Shown piece by piece: positions 34,830 through 44,439 of a stretch of DNA of 64,000 nucleotides. Source of the stretch: Natrinema salaciae (GTDB lineage: Archaea > Halobacteriota > Halobacteria > Halobacteriales > Natrialbaceae); NCBI RefSeq assembly GCF_900110865.1, contig NZ_FOFD01000003.1:310001-374000 (forward strand), written 5' to 3'. The notes beneath the pieces are model-generated. The model made no database searches and was not told the origin of the DNA. It saw only the letters and a program-made list of their open reading frames with translations. Each line of letters opens with the position of its first letter. Within the stretch, counting starts at the first letter, position 1. The position numbers were made by a program, and so were the translations under genes.

Positions 34830-37292
34830 CTAGGTGCCCGTGTAGTCGCTGCCGACGACCTCTCGAATCCGCTCGGCGGTTACCTTGCCGACGCCGTCGG
34901 CCGCCTGTAACTCGTCTTCCGTCGCGATCATCACCCCCTCGACCGTCCCGAACTCCTCGAGCAGGGATCGCGCGGTGACGGGGCCGATTTCGGCGATCGA
35001 TGCGACGACGTACTCCTGCTGTTCGCTCAGGGTCTTGCTGCCCTTCTCGCCGTGGACCGAGACCTCTCGATCGGCGGTCGACTGTTCACGGCCGGCGATC
35101 ACCGCCAGTAGCTCGGTCGTATCGGCCTCGCTCTCGGTTCGCAGAACGCTCGCACCGAAGTCGACGGCGAGACTCGAGAGCGCGCCACGGACCGCGTTCG
35201 GGTGGACGTCCCGCTGTTCGTACAGTCCCTCGCCCTCCACGATCACGATCGGCCGTGAGTAGTGGCGGGCCATCGCGCCGACCTGCTCGAAGACCGATCG
35301 GTCGCCGCCGACCAGCGAGTCGACGAAGTCGGCGACGGACTTCCGTTCGACGACGACCCGGTCCGAGCAGACGTAGTCGCCGACGTCGAGCGTTTCGAGG
35401 CGTACGTCCATCTCCTCGCGCCGGGAGAGGTCGCGGGCGATGTTCGCGTCCATCTCCCGCTGGTCGGCGACGACCGCAACGGTTTCGCCGTCGGCGTGTG
35501 GCTCGGGGGTGTCGACGTCCTCCTCGATTTCGTCCGCCTCGCCTCCAGTTTTCCGATCACTACCCGTTTCCGAGTTGTTTTCTCCGAATTCCTGCAGTCC
35601 CGGCCCCGCTGCAACCCCCTCGCTTCCGCTGGAGGAATCGCCGACGGCGTCGGTGTTTCCGTCGTCCCCGTCTACTTTCACTCCGCCCTCGCCCGCCCCC
35701 TCGAAATCGGCCAGTGACTGCTGTGAGTCGTCGAGTTCCTCGGCGATTTCGGGGGCCAGTCCTTTCAGTTCGCGCAGTTCGTTTTCCATCTCCTTCTCGC
35801 GTCGACGCGAGATCCAGAAGTAGGCCTCGTCGCGGGTGTCCTCCGCCATGAGGACGACGACCCGTCCCTCGGTCTGGCGTCCGGTCCGCCCCTTCCGCTG
35901 GATCGAGCGGATCGCCGTCGGCACGGGTTCGTAGAAGAGCACGAGGTCGACCTCCGGCACGTCCAGCCCCTCCTCGGCCACGGAGGTGGAGACGAGGACC
36001 TCGAACTCGCCCGCGCGGAACTCGTCCAAGACCGCCTGTTGCTGTTTCTGGGTCATCCCGTCGGAGCCCTCGCGGTCGCCCTGTCCGACGAACCGCTTCG
36101 CCTCGAAGCTCTCGGAGAGAAAGTCCGTCAGCGCCTCCGCCGTGTCGCGGGACTCGGTGAAGACGATCACCCGCTCGCCGCCCTCGAGTCCCAGGGTCTC
36201 GGCGAGCAGCATGCGGGCTTTGCTGTACTTCGGGTGGATCTCGTCGAAGCTCTCGGCTTTCCGCATCGCCTCGCGCACGCGCGGATTGGAGACCATCCGC
36301 TGGCTCGCCTTCGACGCGCCCGACGAGCGAGCCTGATTGCGCTGGCGCTCGAAGTAGCGACGGAGCGCCTCGACGCTCTGGGTCTCGACCAGCGTGACGG
36401 CCTGCCGGAGCTTCATCACCTCGGCGTGGATCGACATCCCCTCGAACCCCTCCGACTGGTCGTTGTTGATCAGCTCCTGGAGCTCGGCCCGCATCCTGTT
36501 CAGGTCCTTCTGGGACTGGTCGGGCTGGGTCGAGCTCGCGACGCCGAGCTCCTTCAGCTTCTCGAGGCGCTCTTTGATGACCTCGTTCAAGGCGTCCCGG
36601 ATCTCGAGGACCTCGTCGGGGAGGTCGATCCGTTCCCACTCGACGTCGGTCTCGTGGGTGAACTCGTCGACGTCGGCGTCCTCGTCGGTCATCACCTCGA
36701 CCTCGTCGATTCCGAGGTTCTCGCAGACCTCGAGGATGGCCTCCTCGTCGCCGCCGGGAGAGGCCGACATGCCCGTCACGAGGGGCTGCCGGGCGTCGGC
36801 GTGGTAGCGCTCGGCGATGTAGTTGTAGGCGTAGTCGCCGGTCGCGCGGTGACACTCGTCGAAGGTGATGTGGGAGACGTCGGCGAGCGAGATCCGGCTC
36901 CCGACGAGGTCGTTCTCGATCACCTGCGGCGTCGCCATCACGACGGTCGCCGACGCCCACGCCTCGGCGCGATCGTCCGGGCTCACGTCTCCGGTGAAGA
37001 CGACGATCTCCTCGTCGGGGATCTGCAGGGCGTCCCGGTAGAAGTCCGCGTGTTGCTGGACGAGGGGCTTGGTGGGGGCGAGCATCAGGGATTTGCCGCC
37101 AACCTCGTCGAGCCGCCGCGCCGTCACGAGCAGGCTCACCGTCGTCTTCCCCAGCCCGGTCGGGAGACAGACGAGCGTGTGGTGGTTCGCGGCCGTCCCC
37201 GCGAGTTTCAGCTGGTAGAGTCGCCGTTCGAGAAAGTCGGGCTCGAGGAGGGGGTGCTCGATAGAAGCGATATCCTCGTCCGTCGTAGCCAT
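34830..37292 (-). CDS. hef: Hef-type helicase/nuclease
   Basis: An 820-residue two-part enzyme. The N-terminal 530 residues form an SF2 helicase (Walker A LPTGLGKTTVSLL near residue 45, DECH box ITFDECHRATG near 140, motif VI QRKGRTGRQTEGRV near 480). A linker rich in acidic and Ser residues follows. The C-terminal part has an XPF/ERCC4 nuclease domain (VADQREMDANIARDLSRREEMD and ERKSVADFVDSL, with the ERK triad) and a final helix-hairpin-helix pair. It acts on stalled replication forks. The length and both catalytic sites are intact. Confidence 0.95.
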   Translation of the reverse strand: MATTDEDIASIEHPLLEPDFLERRLYQLKLAGTAANHHTLVCLPTGLGKTTVSLLVTARRLDEVGGKSLMLAPTKPLVQQHADFYRDALQIPDEEIVVFTGDVSPDDRAEAWASATVVMATPQVIENDLVGSRISLADVSHITFDECHRATGDYAYNYIAERYHADARQPLVTGMSASPGGDEEAILEVCENLGIDEVEVMTDEDADVDEFTHETDVEWERIDLPDEVLEIRDALNEVIKERLEKLKELGVASSTQPDQSQKDLNRMRAELQELINNDQSEGFEGMSIHAEVMKLRQAVTLVETQSVEALRRYFERQRNQARSSGASKASQRMVSNPRVREAMRKAESFDEIHPKYSKARMLLAETLGLEGGERVIVFTESRDTAEALTDFLSESFEAKRFVGQGDREGSDGMTQKQQQAVLDEFRAGEFEVLVSTSVAEEGLDVPEVDLVLFYEPVPTAIRSIQRKGRTGRQTEGRVVVLMAEDTRDEAYFWISRRREKEMENELRELKGLAPEIAEELDDSQQSLADFEGAGEGGVKVDGDDGNTDAVGDSSSGSEGVAAGPGLQEFGENNSETGSDRKTGGEADEIEEDVDTPEPHADGETVAVVADQREMDANIARDLSRREEMDVRLETLDVGDYVCSDRVVVERKSVADFVDSLVGGDRSVFEQVGAMARHYSRPIVIVEGEGLYEQRDVHPNAVRGALSSLAVDFGASVLRTESEADTTELLAVIAGREQSTADREVSVHGEKGSKTLSEQQEYVVASIAEIGPVTARSLLEEFGTVEGVMIATEDELQAADGVGKVTAERIREVVGSDYTGT

Positions 37293-37422
37293 TACCGGCC
37301 GTTCATCGGCGTCGCGAATAAGGGTTCCCGTACCGCGGTGAAAGTGGTCTCGGGGTCGGCGAGCGGCGCTACCGGGTCGCGGCGGGACGATAGTATACGT
37401 CCGTCGGTGACGTAGGAGCCGT

Positions 37423-37923
37423 ATGGAAACCCGAACGCTCGCTCACCGCCTCCCGGACGCCGGATCGATCCTCACTGCGCTCGGCTTCGTCCTGCTGGTC
37501 AACCTCGTCGGTGCGCTCCCGAGCGTCTTCTTCTCGCCCGACACACCGTGGTTTCGGTCGCTCGAGAAGCCGTGGCTGTACCCGCCCACGATCGCGTTCC
37601 CGGTCGTCTGGACGCTGCTGTTTTCCCTGCTGGGCGTCGCGCTGTGGCTCGTCTGGCGCAGCGACGCCGACGGTCGTCGCCTCGCGCTGGGGCTGTTCGT
37701 CGGGCAGATGTCGTTGAACGTCGCCTGGACGCCCGCGTTCTTCGGGCTCGAGGCACCGCTGGTCGCGCTGGGGATCATCCTCGCGCTGTGGGCGTTCGTC
37801 GCCGGAACCGTCGTCGCGTTTCGACGGGTCGACCGCCGTGCGGCGGCGTTGCTGGTTCCCTACCTCGCGTGGGTGACGTTCGCGGCCGTCCTCAATTACG
37901 AACTCTGGCGATTGAACGCCTGA
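37423..37923 (+). CDS. TspO/MBR family protein
   Basis: A 166-residue membrane protein with five predicted helices. It has the family motif of Trp-rich loops: PWFRSLEKPWLYPPTIAFPVVWTLLF (residues 45-70), NVAWTPAFFGLEAPLVALG, and a late AAALLVPYLAWVTFAAVLNYELWRLN. TspO/MBR proteins bind porphyrins or cholesterol in other organisms; the haloarchaeal role is unknown. The ATG at 37423 is preceded by a GATAGTATACG TATA-like region around 37390. Confidence 0.93.
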   Translation: METRTLAHRLPDAGSILTALGFVLLVNLVGALPSVFFSPDTPWFRSLEKPWLYPPTIAFPVVWTLLFSLLGVALWLVWRSDADGRRLALGLFVGQMSLNVAWTPAFFGLEAPLVALGIILALWAFVAGTVVAFRRVDRRAAALLVPYLAWVTFAAVLNYELWRLNA

Positions 37924-37954
37924 GCGACGCGTCGATCCCGTTCTCGAAACTCGG

Positions 37955-39175
37955 TTACTGCTCGTCGAGTGGGGGGAGCCACCACGTTAGCACCACTGCG
38001 ACGGCGACGAACCCGGCCAACATGAGGTAGGCCTCGTCGAAGAACCCGCGATCGGCGAGCGCACCGAACAGAACCGGACTCAACGCCCCGATCGTCATGT
38101 AGACGGTCCGCAGGAAACCCAGCCCCGTCCCCTGCATGTCCGCCGGGAACGCCGTGGTCATGTACGGCAGCGTGATCGTGCCGTAGCCGAGGATGCTCGA
38201 GAGGAAGACGGTCCCGACGACGATCGGCCAAAACCCCTCGAGCACCGGTAGCGCGAGCAGCGAGAGGACGACGATCCCCAGCACGGGCGGGAGCGACTTC
38301 CGGATCCCGAACCGGTCGTACAGCCGGCCCGTCAGCGGCTGGACGACGATTCCCATCGCGAAGAAGGCGCTGAACAGGCCGGCGGCGACCCCCTCGGAGA
38401 AGCCCTTGATCTGGATCAGGTAGGTCGGGTAGAAGCCCGTAAACGCCTGCCAGACGCAGTAGGTCAGGACCTGGATCGCGGTCACGGTGACGATCTCGGG
38501 TCGGCGCAACTCCGAGCCGACGTAGCGGACCGTCTCGAGCGAGACGTTGTCGACGGCGCTCTCCGTGCTCGAGGTGCGCGCGGGGACGACCAGTCGAAGC
38601 CCGATCGCGACGACGGCGAAGGCCGGCACCGCGAGGCCGAAGCCGTACTGCCAGGCGTAGGCCGAGGCGATGCCGCCGGCCGCGAGGGGGAGGAGCGTGT
38701 TACCCGCCTGCCCGGCGGCCATCGTCACGCCGATCGCGGTGCCGTCGTTGTCGGGGTAGGTATCCGAGAGCGTCGTAAAGCGGGCGACGCCGTACAGCGC
38801 CGTTCCGAACCCGAACGCGGCCGTCGCGACGTACACCACGGGCGCGGAGCCGGCGACGGCGACGAGACCGAGGGTCACCGCGGAGATCACCGTGCTCGCG
38901 ACGAGGACGTTCCCCTCGCCGAACCGGTCGGCGAGCAACCCGCCCGGGAGCTGGCCCAGCGCGTAGCAGAGCCAGAGGGCGGTCAGCAAGAAGCCGGCCG
39001 TCGTCAGGTCGAGGCCGTAGGCCCGCCGGAGAAAGGGGAGCAGGACGGGGTACGCGAGGCGGACGCCGATCGAGAGGAACCAGCCGGCGGCGACGGCGAC
39101 CAGAATCTCGCCGCGGCCGTCCGTCAGGAAGGTCCGCACGGTCGCCAGACGGGTCCGCGCTTCGAGCAACGACAC
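37955..39175 (-). CDS. Major facilitator superfamily transporter
   Basis: A 406-residue MFS protein with about 12 hydrophobic segments. The motif A-like GQLPGGLLADRFGEGNVLVASTV is after helix 2 and PLTGRLYDRFGIRKSL in the second half. Helix 5 has VTMAAGQAGNTLLPLAAGGIA. It is typical of drug, sugar or organic-acid transporters in haloarchaea, and the substrate cannot be predicted. The start at 39175 follows a basic N-terminal stretch (MSLLEARTRLATVRTFLTDG). Confidence 0.88.
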   Translation of the reverse strand: MSLLEARTRLATVRTFLTDGRGEILVAVAAGWFLSIGVRLAYPVLLPFLRRAYGLDLTTAGFLLTALWLCYALGQLPGGLLADRFGEGNVLVASTVISAVTLGLVAVAGSAPVVYVATAAFGFGTALYGVARFTTLSDTYPDNDGTAIGVTMAAGQAGNTLLPLAAGGIASAYAWQYGFGLAVPAFAVVAIGLRLVVPARTSSTESAVDNVSLETVRYVGSELRRPEIVTVTAIQVLTYCVWQAFTGFYPTYLIQIKGFSEGVAAGLFSAFFAMGIVVQPLTGRLYDRFGIRKSLPPVLGIVVLSLLALPVLEGFWPIVVGTVFLSSILGYGTITLPYMTTAFPADMQGTGLGFLRTVYMTIGALSPVLFGALADRGFFDEAYLMLAGFVAVAVVLTWWLPPLDEQ

Positions 39176-39253
39176 GGTTCGCTTCGCCCCTTCGTCGGGG
39201 ACGGCCTTGAGCGGCCCAGAACGGTACGGCTTTGCCGTTACCGGAACCGCACG

Positions 39254-39844
39254 CTACGCCGGAATCGGTCCGAACTCGAGGGCCAGATACGCCAGACAGG
39301 CGGCGTAGATCGGGATGGTCAGGTTGTCGTCGACGATGTAGGTGCGGATCTCGAGGGTCACGCCGTCGGCCAGCGTCGCGCCCAGCGCGGCGGCCATCCC
39401 GGCCACGAGTCCCATGAAGGGGATCGCGATCGCCGTCGAGACGAGAAACATCGTGACGAGGACCTTCGGCGGCTTGACTCGCTGGAGGCTGTTGTCCGAG
39501 ACGGCCCCGCTGATCGGATCGCCCAGCGAGAGCATCAACATCGCGGGGAGGGCGATGTCCTGCTGGAAGACCACGACGACGGCGGCCATGCTGATCATGT
39601 ACAGCGCGTAGCCGGCAGGGTTGTCCTGTTCGTACTCGCGCGTGAGCACGTCGTAGAGCCGCCAGTCGAGTCCGATCTGGAGCCGGATGAACTCGAGGAT
39701 GAGCGTGCCGGTCGCCAGAACGACCATGAAAATCTTGAACCGGCCCCACGTGAGCCCGAGATCGAGAGCGTCCGCGAGCAAGTAGAGGGCGACTAGCCCG
39801 GAGCCGCTGGCGTGGACGAGTCGCCGCTTCAGTTCGTCGGCCAT
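39254..39844 (-). CDS. Dolichol kinase/diacylglycerol kinase-like membrane protein
   Basis: A 196-residue membrane protein with six to seven helices. It has the CTP-transferase-type motif LMLSLGDPISGAVSDNSLQRVKPPK (about residue 120) and AALGATLADGVTLEIRTYIVDDNLTIPI near the C-terminus. These two segments are the core of polyprenol/diacylglycerol kinases of the SEC59/DgkA2 type in archaea, which phosphorylate lipid alcohols. The start MADELKRRLVHASGSGLVALY is used; an extra Met precedes it. It is upstream of nothing obvious in the same direction. Confidence 0.8.
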   Translation of the reverse strand: MADELKRRLVHASGSGLVALYLLADALDLGLTWGRFKIFMVVLATGTLILEFIRLQIGLDWRLYDVLTREYEQDNPAGYALYMISMAAVVVVFQQDIALPAMLMLSLGDPISGAVSDNSLQRVKPPKVLVTMFLVSTAIAIPFMGLVAGMAAALGATLADGVTLEIRTYIVDDNLTIPIYAACLAYLALEFGPIPA

Positions 39845-39989
39845 CACTTCGTGCCTCGGGGGAGGTGACCTTCAGTCCGTCGGTTAGTTCTCCCGATACC
39901 TATATATTATTTAAAGGACGGAACGCGATCGATATCGATTCCCGCCACGTCGTCGGGCGTCTCCGTTCGATTCCGGTCGGTCGCGTCGC

Positions 39990-41780
39990 TTACTCCTCGA
40001 GGTCCTCGAACTCGCGGTCGCCGGCGCGGATCGCCGACAGCGTCTCCGGCAGCGCCGCGGCGGGGAGTCGCTTCTGGTCGGTCGTGTCCCGCTCGCGGAC
40101 CGTGACCGTCGTCGCCTCGTCCTCGAGCGTCTCGTAGTCGACCGTCACGCAGAACGGGGTCCCGACCTCGTCCTGTCGGCGGTAGCGCCGGCCGATGTTG
40201 CCCGAGTCGTCGTAGGTGACCGACAGGCCGGCTTCGCGGAGGTCCGCGGCGATCTCCCGCGCTTCGTCCTCGAGGTCGTCGTCGTTTTGCAGCGGGAACA
40301 CGCCGACGAACGTGGGCGCGACTTCCGGCTCGAGCTCGAGGAAGGTGCGCTCCTCGCCGGCGACCTCGTCCTCGCGGTAGGCGTGGTGGAGGACGGTGTA
40401 GACCAGCCGGTCCACGCCGAAGGAGGGTTCGATCACGTGCGGGACGATGTGCTCGCCTGCCTCCGTCTGCTCCTCGACCGAAAAGTCGGTCTTGTCGACG
40501 GGAATTTCGTGGGTCTCGCCCTCGAGGTCGATCTCGACGCTGTCCCCGTCGAACGCCGACCGCTCGCGGGCTGCGAGCTCCTCGAGTTTCTGGACGACGG
40601 CCTGCGCGTCGCCGCCGAACTCCGGCCCGAGGTAGCTCATGTCGGGATCGACGGTGGCGCGCTCGACGGTCTTGGGTTCGTCGTACTGCTTGAAGATCGT
40701 AAACCGGTCGCCGGAGTGTTCGGCGTGCTTCGAAAGGTCGTAATCGCTCCGGTAGGCGAAGCCGGCCATCTCGATCCAGTTGCCGTCGATTTCGCTCTCC
40801 GCGTCCCAGCAGTCGGCCGCGTAGTGGGCGCGTTCGCCCGAGAGATGCTGACGGAACCGGAACCGGTCCATGTCGACGCCGACGGCGTCGTACCAGGGCT
40901 TGGCGACGCCGAGGAAGTACGCGACCCACGGACTGGTGATGGTTCCGTCGTCGACGGCCGCACCGATCGTCGTCTCGATCTCGGTACCGTCCTCGGCGTT
41001 CTGCTCGCTCGCGGGATAGAGCGTCACCTCGACGTCCGCGACCTGCTCGAGGGCCGGCTCGTTCTCCTCGGGATCGATGAAGTACTCGAGTTCGGCCTGC
41101 GTGAACTCGCGGGTGCGGATGATCGAGCGCCGGGGGCTGATCTCGTTGCGGTAGGCGCGGCCGATCTGGGTCACGCCGAACGGAAGCCGGTTGCGCGCGT
41201 ACTCCTTCAGGCGGGGGAACTCGACGAAGATACCCTGCGCGGTCTCGGGGCGCAGGTAGCCCGGTTGGGAGTCGCCGGGGCCGATGTTCGTCGCGAACAT
41301 GAGGTTGAAGGCCTCGACGGCCTGACCGGCCAGCCCCGCACCGCACGACGGGCAGACCAGTTCGTACTCGGCGATGACCTCCTCCACCTCGGGAATCGGG
41401 AGGCTCTCCGCGTCCTCGTACTCGGTGTCGTCCTCGACCACGTGGTCGGCTCGGTGACTCTCGCCGCACTCCGGGCACTCGACGAGCATGTCGTCGAAGC
41501 CCTCGAGGTGGCCCGACGCTTCGAAGACGGGTTCGGGCATGATCGTCGGTGCGTCGATCTCCATGTTGCCCTCCGCGACCGCGAAGCGATCGCGCCAGGC
41601 GTCCTCGACGTTGCCCTTCAGCGCCGCGCCCTGCGGTCCGAAGGTGTAGAAGCCGCCGACGCCGCCGTAAGCGCCCGAAGACTGGAAGAAGTAGCCCCGT
41701 CGCTTGGCCAGTTCGACCAGTTTCTCGCTCGTCGCGTCCGGTTCGTTCGCGGCCGTCTCCGCGTGGTCTTGCTCACTCAT
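39990..41780 (-). CDS. glyS: Glycyl-tRNA synthetase
   Basis: A 596-residue class II alpha2-type glycyl-tRNA synthetase. Motifs include KRRGYFFQSSGAYGGVGGFYTFGPQGAALKGN near the N-terminus, zinc-ligand regions CPECGESH and CPSCGAG, FNLMFATNIGPGDSQPGYLRPETAQGIFVEF (about residue 170), motif 2 FGVTQIGRAYRNEISPRRSIIRTREFTQAE (about 215), motif 3 PSFGVDRLVYTVLHH and the C-terminal anticodon-binding domain. The start overlaps the stop of the CBS-domain gene by eight bases, so the two are coupled. Essential for translation. Confidence 0.96.
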   Translation of the reverse strand: MSEQDHAETAANEPDATSEKLVELAKRRGYFFQSSGAYGGVGGFYTFGPQGAALKGNVEDAWRDRFAVAEGNMEIDAPTIMPEPVFEASGHLEGFDDMLVECPECGESHRADHVVEDDTEYEDAESLPIPEVEEVIAEYELVCPSCGAGLAGQAVEAFNLMFATNIGPGDSQPGYLRPETAQGIFVEFPRLKEYARNRLPFGVTQIGRAYRNEISPRRSIIRTREFTQAELEYFIDPEENEPALEQVADVEVTLYPASEQNAEDGTEIETTIGAAVDDGTITSPWVAYFLGVAKPWYDAVGVDMDRFRFRQHLSGERAHYAADCWDAESEIDGNWIEMAGFAYRSDYDLSKHAEHSGDRFTIFKQYDEPKTVERATVDPDMSYLGPEFGGDAQAVVQKLEELAARERSAFDGDSVEIDLEGETHEIPVDKTDFSVEEQTEAGEHIVPHVIEPSFGVDRLVYTVLHHAYREDEVAGEERTFLELEPEVAPTFVGVFPLQNDDDLEDEAREIAADLREAGLSVTYDDSGNIGRRYRRQDEVGTPFCVTVDYETLEDEATTVTVRERDTTDQKRLPAAALPETLSAIRAGDREFEDLEE

Positions 41781-42627
41781 AGAGCGCCTCCAGGAGATCG
41801 ACGTCGCGGACGATACCGACCAGCTGCTCGCCGGTTACCATCGGAATCTGTTCGATGTCGTTGCTGATCATCCGCTGTGCGGCCTCCTGAACCGCGGTAC
41901 TCACCGAGACCGTCACCACGTCGTCGCTCATGAATTCGCCGACGGACTCTGCCGGAATCTCGATATCTCGCGTCGGGAGGTAGCGGCTGCCGACGGCCTT
42001 GATCCCTTCCCAGGACCACTCGTCGTCCTGGTCGCCGAAGTTGTCGCCGGTCTCCTCCTCACCCTCGACGATGCGGGCGACGTCGATGATGTCGACCTCG
42101 GTGAGGATACCGCACATCTCCCCGTCGTCGTCCAGCGCCACGGTGTAGGGGACGTTCGCGTAGGACAGCTCGCGCTCGGCGACCGGCAGCGGCGCACCCT
42201 CGTAGGTCGTGTTCACGTTCTCGCTCGCGTACTCCCCGACGGTCCCCGCCGCCGCCTGATCGCCCGTCGCGATCGCGTGGATCACGTCCGTCACGGTGAC
42301 GATCCCCTCGAACTCGCCGTCCACCACGGGCACCCGACGTGCGCCCTCCTCGACCATCGTTCGCGCGACGTCCTCGAGCGCGGTCTCGGCGGTCGTCGTC
42401 GGGAGGTCCTCTTGCATCAGCATGACGAGCTGGTCCTCGTCGGGCTGGTCGATGAGCGTCTCCCGGGAGATCAGTCCCCGGTACTCCGGCCCGTTGTCGG
42501 TCGGTTTGACGACCGGCACGGACGAGAACGATCGTTCCTGGAGGTACTCGAGCACGTCCGAGCGGGTCCCCGGTAGATCGGCGGTCACCACGTCCTCGCG
42601 AGGCGTCATCGCGTCGGCTACGTTCAT
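41773..42627 (-). CDS. CBS-domain protein (four CBS motifs)
   Basis: A 284-residue protein composed of two tandem CBS pairs. Motifs are DAMTPREDVVTADLPGTRSDVLEYLQERSFSSVPVV, ALEDVARTMVEEGARRVPVVDGEFEGIVTVTDVI, PVAERELSYANVPYTVALDDDGEMCGILTEVDII, and VGEFMSDDVVTVSVSTAVQEAAQRMISNDIEQIPMV. CBS pairs bind adenosyl nucleotides and regulate partners. It is read in an operon with glyS, which starts within its stop region; a regulatory link is inference. Confidence 0.9.
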   Translation of the reverse strand: MNVADAMTPREDVVTADLPGTRSDVLEYLQERSFSSVPVVKPTDNGPEYRGLISRETLIDQPDEDQLVMLMQEDLPTTTAETALEDVARTMVEEGARRVPVVDGEFEGIVTVTDVIHAIATGDQAAAGTVGEYASENVNTTYEGAPLPVAERELSYANVPYTVALDDDGEMCGILTEVDIIDVARIVEGEEETGDNFGDQDDEWSWEGIKAVGSRYLPTRDIEIPAESVGEFMSDDVVTVSVSTAVQEAAQRMISNDIEQIPMVTGEQLVGIVRDVDLLEALYE

Positions 42628-42730
42628 ATTTCCTCGATACGGCGAAAATGAGTATAAACCCAGTGTTTCAGAGTCCGGTATCCGTCCACCGTGCGACTGG
42701 TTTCCTCGCTGGACAGTCCGATTCGATGAG

Positions 42731-42740
42731 TTTATATGTA
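42731..42740 (+). promoter_or_regulatory. TATA-like box TTTATATGTA
   Basis: It lies 21-30 bases before the ATG at 42761, a typical leaderless spacing in haloarchaea, and supports that start for the small protein gene. Confidence 0.55.
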
Positions 42741-42760
42741 CGTGGTTGTCACTCTCTCAC

Positions 42761-42922
42761 ATGGCGACGAACCCCCACGTAATGTCGTCCGACGATACGA
42801 TCGTCGGTTCAATCGACACGACGGCTGCGAGCGACGAGTACGTTATCGCGGACATCTCCGCGGACGGTGCCTGGCTTTCCATGCAGGCGGACGACGCACC
42901 GACGCTTCCGGCGTGGCGATAA
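42761..42922 (+). CDS. Small conserved haloarchaeal protein (possibly DUF7556)
   Basis: A 53-residue protein, MATNPHVMSSDDTIVGSIDTT then ASDEYVIADISADGAWLSMQADDAPTLPAWR. The DDTIVGSID start and LSMxxDDAPxLPAWR end resemble a small family seen in many haloarchaeal genomes that I recall as DUF7556. No cysteines, no membrane segment, acidic. A TATA-like box lies about 25 bases upstream. Function unknown. Confidence 0.7.
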   Translation: MATNPHVMSSDDTIVGSIDTTAASDEYVIADISADGAWLSMQADDAPTLPAWR

Positions 42923-43157
42923 TCGGGGGAGGGGGTGAAGACGAGTGCCGTTTTCGACGGATCCGGCCGCGGCGGTCGTCGCGACCGATACTGACAGACT
43001 GACAGTCGCTACTGGGGCCGTCTCGCTTCCCGTTCCGGCGCGGTCCGCGCCGAAATGCTGCCCGACGGCCGGTCGCGACACCGACCTCGAGACGAGCGGT
43101 TCGCAGCGAGGCGAATCCTCCCGTATCGTTTAGTACGCTGGGCTGGTCGCACCGCCT

Positions 43158-43670
43158 ATGGAACGGTCTCGCCCGCGACGCGGGACGGAACCGAACTCGA
43201 GCGACGAGCTCGGATTCGACCGTGACTCGCGCGCGTCCGCTCGCGTTCTCGCGAGAGTGGTCCCGCACGCGCTCGCCCGGCGTGCGATCGACGTCTCCGT
43301 CGCGACCGATCGCGACGTCTACGAGCGAGACGAGCCAGTCGAGATCACGGCCACGTTCGAAAACCGGCTCCCGATCCCCGTCGAACTGCCGACGCCGACC
43401 CAACGCCGCTGGGGCTGGACCGTCGACGGCGAACTCGAGGCCAGCGACGAGCGGCGCTACGTGCGAGCGCGGCCCGCCACCGTCGACTTTCGCGGCGGCG
43501 AGCAAAAGCGCGTCTCGGTGACGTGGAACGGTCGTCTCGTGCGGACCCGGCACGGTAATCAGCGCGAATCCGTGCTCCCGGAGCCGGGCGAGTACGAGAT
43601 TCGAGCGTTCGTCGCCACGCGGGAGGTCGACGGCGGGCCCAGCGACTCGACGACGATCGCGATCCGCTAG
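43158..43670 (+). CDS. Hypothetical protein with Ig-like beta domain
   Basis: A 170-residue acidic protein. The N-terminal 45 residues are Arg/Ala-rich and probably flexible. The rest has a beta-sandwich pattern: VATDRDVYERDEPVEITATFENRLPIPVELPTPTQRRWGWTVDG, then SVTWNGRLVR and EPGEYEIRAFVATRE. This resembles the intracellular proteinase-inhibitor (BsuPI)/DUF7974-like fold, which hints at protein or ligand binding. The assignment is only structural. The ATG at 43158 follows TTTAGTAC by about 25 bases, supporting a leaderless start. Confidence 0.7.
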   Translation: MERSRPRRGTEPNSSDELGFDRDSRASARVLARVVPHALARRAIDVSVATDRDVYERDEPVEITATFENRLPIPVELPTPTQRRWGWTVDGELEASDERRYVRARPATVDFRGGEQKRVSVTWNGRLVRTRHGNQRESVLPEPGEYEIRAFVATREVDGGPSDSTTIAIR

Positions 43671-43840
43671 GGGCGTCGAATGCGGCCGCTATCGGAGCGA
43701 GGAGAGCATCGAGAGCGGCGGTGAACCGCTCCCGGAGCACAAAAGGCGGACGTCGTTCGCAACTCGCCGTGTCGGTCCGGTTCCCCGTTCGGTGGGGAAC
43801 GAATCGAGTGTGGCATTCTCGGTGGTGGGTCGCTACCGGC

Positions 43841-43996
43841 TTACCCGGTCAGGAACCCGCCCGGCGAGACCTGCGTCTGGGGGCGGCCGGTGTCGGTCGT
43901 CTGGACGCCCGAGAACGACGGCGAGTGTTCGATCGTTCGCTGTACCTTCGCGCCGGTTTTCGTGGTCGATGCCAGGATGGCGAGTATCTTACTCAT
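43841..43996 (-). CDS. Small hypothetical protein
   Basis: A 51-residue frame with a short hydrophobic start (MSKILAILASTTKTG) and a Gln/Thr-rich remainder ending QTQVSPGGFLTG. The region upstream on this strand is AT-rich, with a TTATTTACT-like sequence and CTTAAG about 33 bases before the ATG, consistent with a promoter. No family recognised; too short to be sure it is real. It lies just left of the AT-rich island. Confidence 0.4.
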   Translation of the reverse strand: MSKILAILASTTKTGAKVQRTIEHSPSFSGVQTTDTGRPQTQVSPGGFLTG

Positions 43997-44068
43997 ACAC
44001 GAGTAAATAATAGGCTCGCCCTCTTAAGCATTATTGCGATGAACGACCGTGTTGGATAATCTTCTCTC

Positions 44069-44356
44069 ATGCCATCAGTGCACGACTGTCATGAGATCGA
44101 AAAGCCATCAACGAATTCGATAGGCAGTCTATCGCGACTATCAGACACAGACACTGGAGGATGGTCGACTCGAGCGTCGAGTTCTCACCGTCGGTCACAC
44201 GCCCAACTCATCCTCCACGAACTCGGCGAGTACCTCGACTACTCGCCACCGCCGCTGTTGGAACGGCTGATCGAAGACGTACAGAAGATCCATCAGCAGC
44301 GACCGATACTGCAAGAGACGCTCGCTACCGCTACGCAACCGAGGTGTGAGTCTTAG
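44069..44356 (+). pseudogene. Degenerate gene fragment, possible frameshifts
   Basis: The open frame of 95 codons contains a good protein-like segment (LILHELGEYLDYSPPPLLERLIEDVQKIHQQRP), but the N-terminal part is low-complexity Ser/Thr. A second frame (44161-44349) fits before and after it (DSSVEFSPS; RYRYATEV). This suggests a gene broken by small insertions or deletions. The original family is not recognised; the coiled, charged segment could be from a transposase or regulator, but I cannot show this. Confidence 0.4.
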
Positions 44357-44439
44357 TTAAAGACGATTGGAAAACTATTTTACGACATAACCTACTCTAT
44401 CATTTAACGGGCCCTATTGCTGTCCTCAGCCTGACAATC

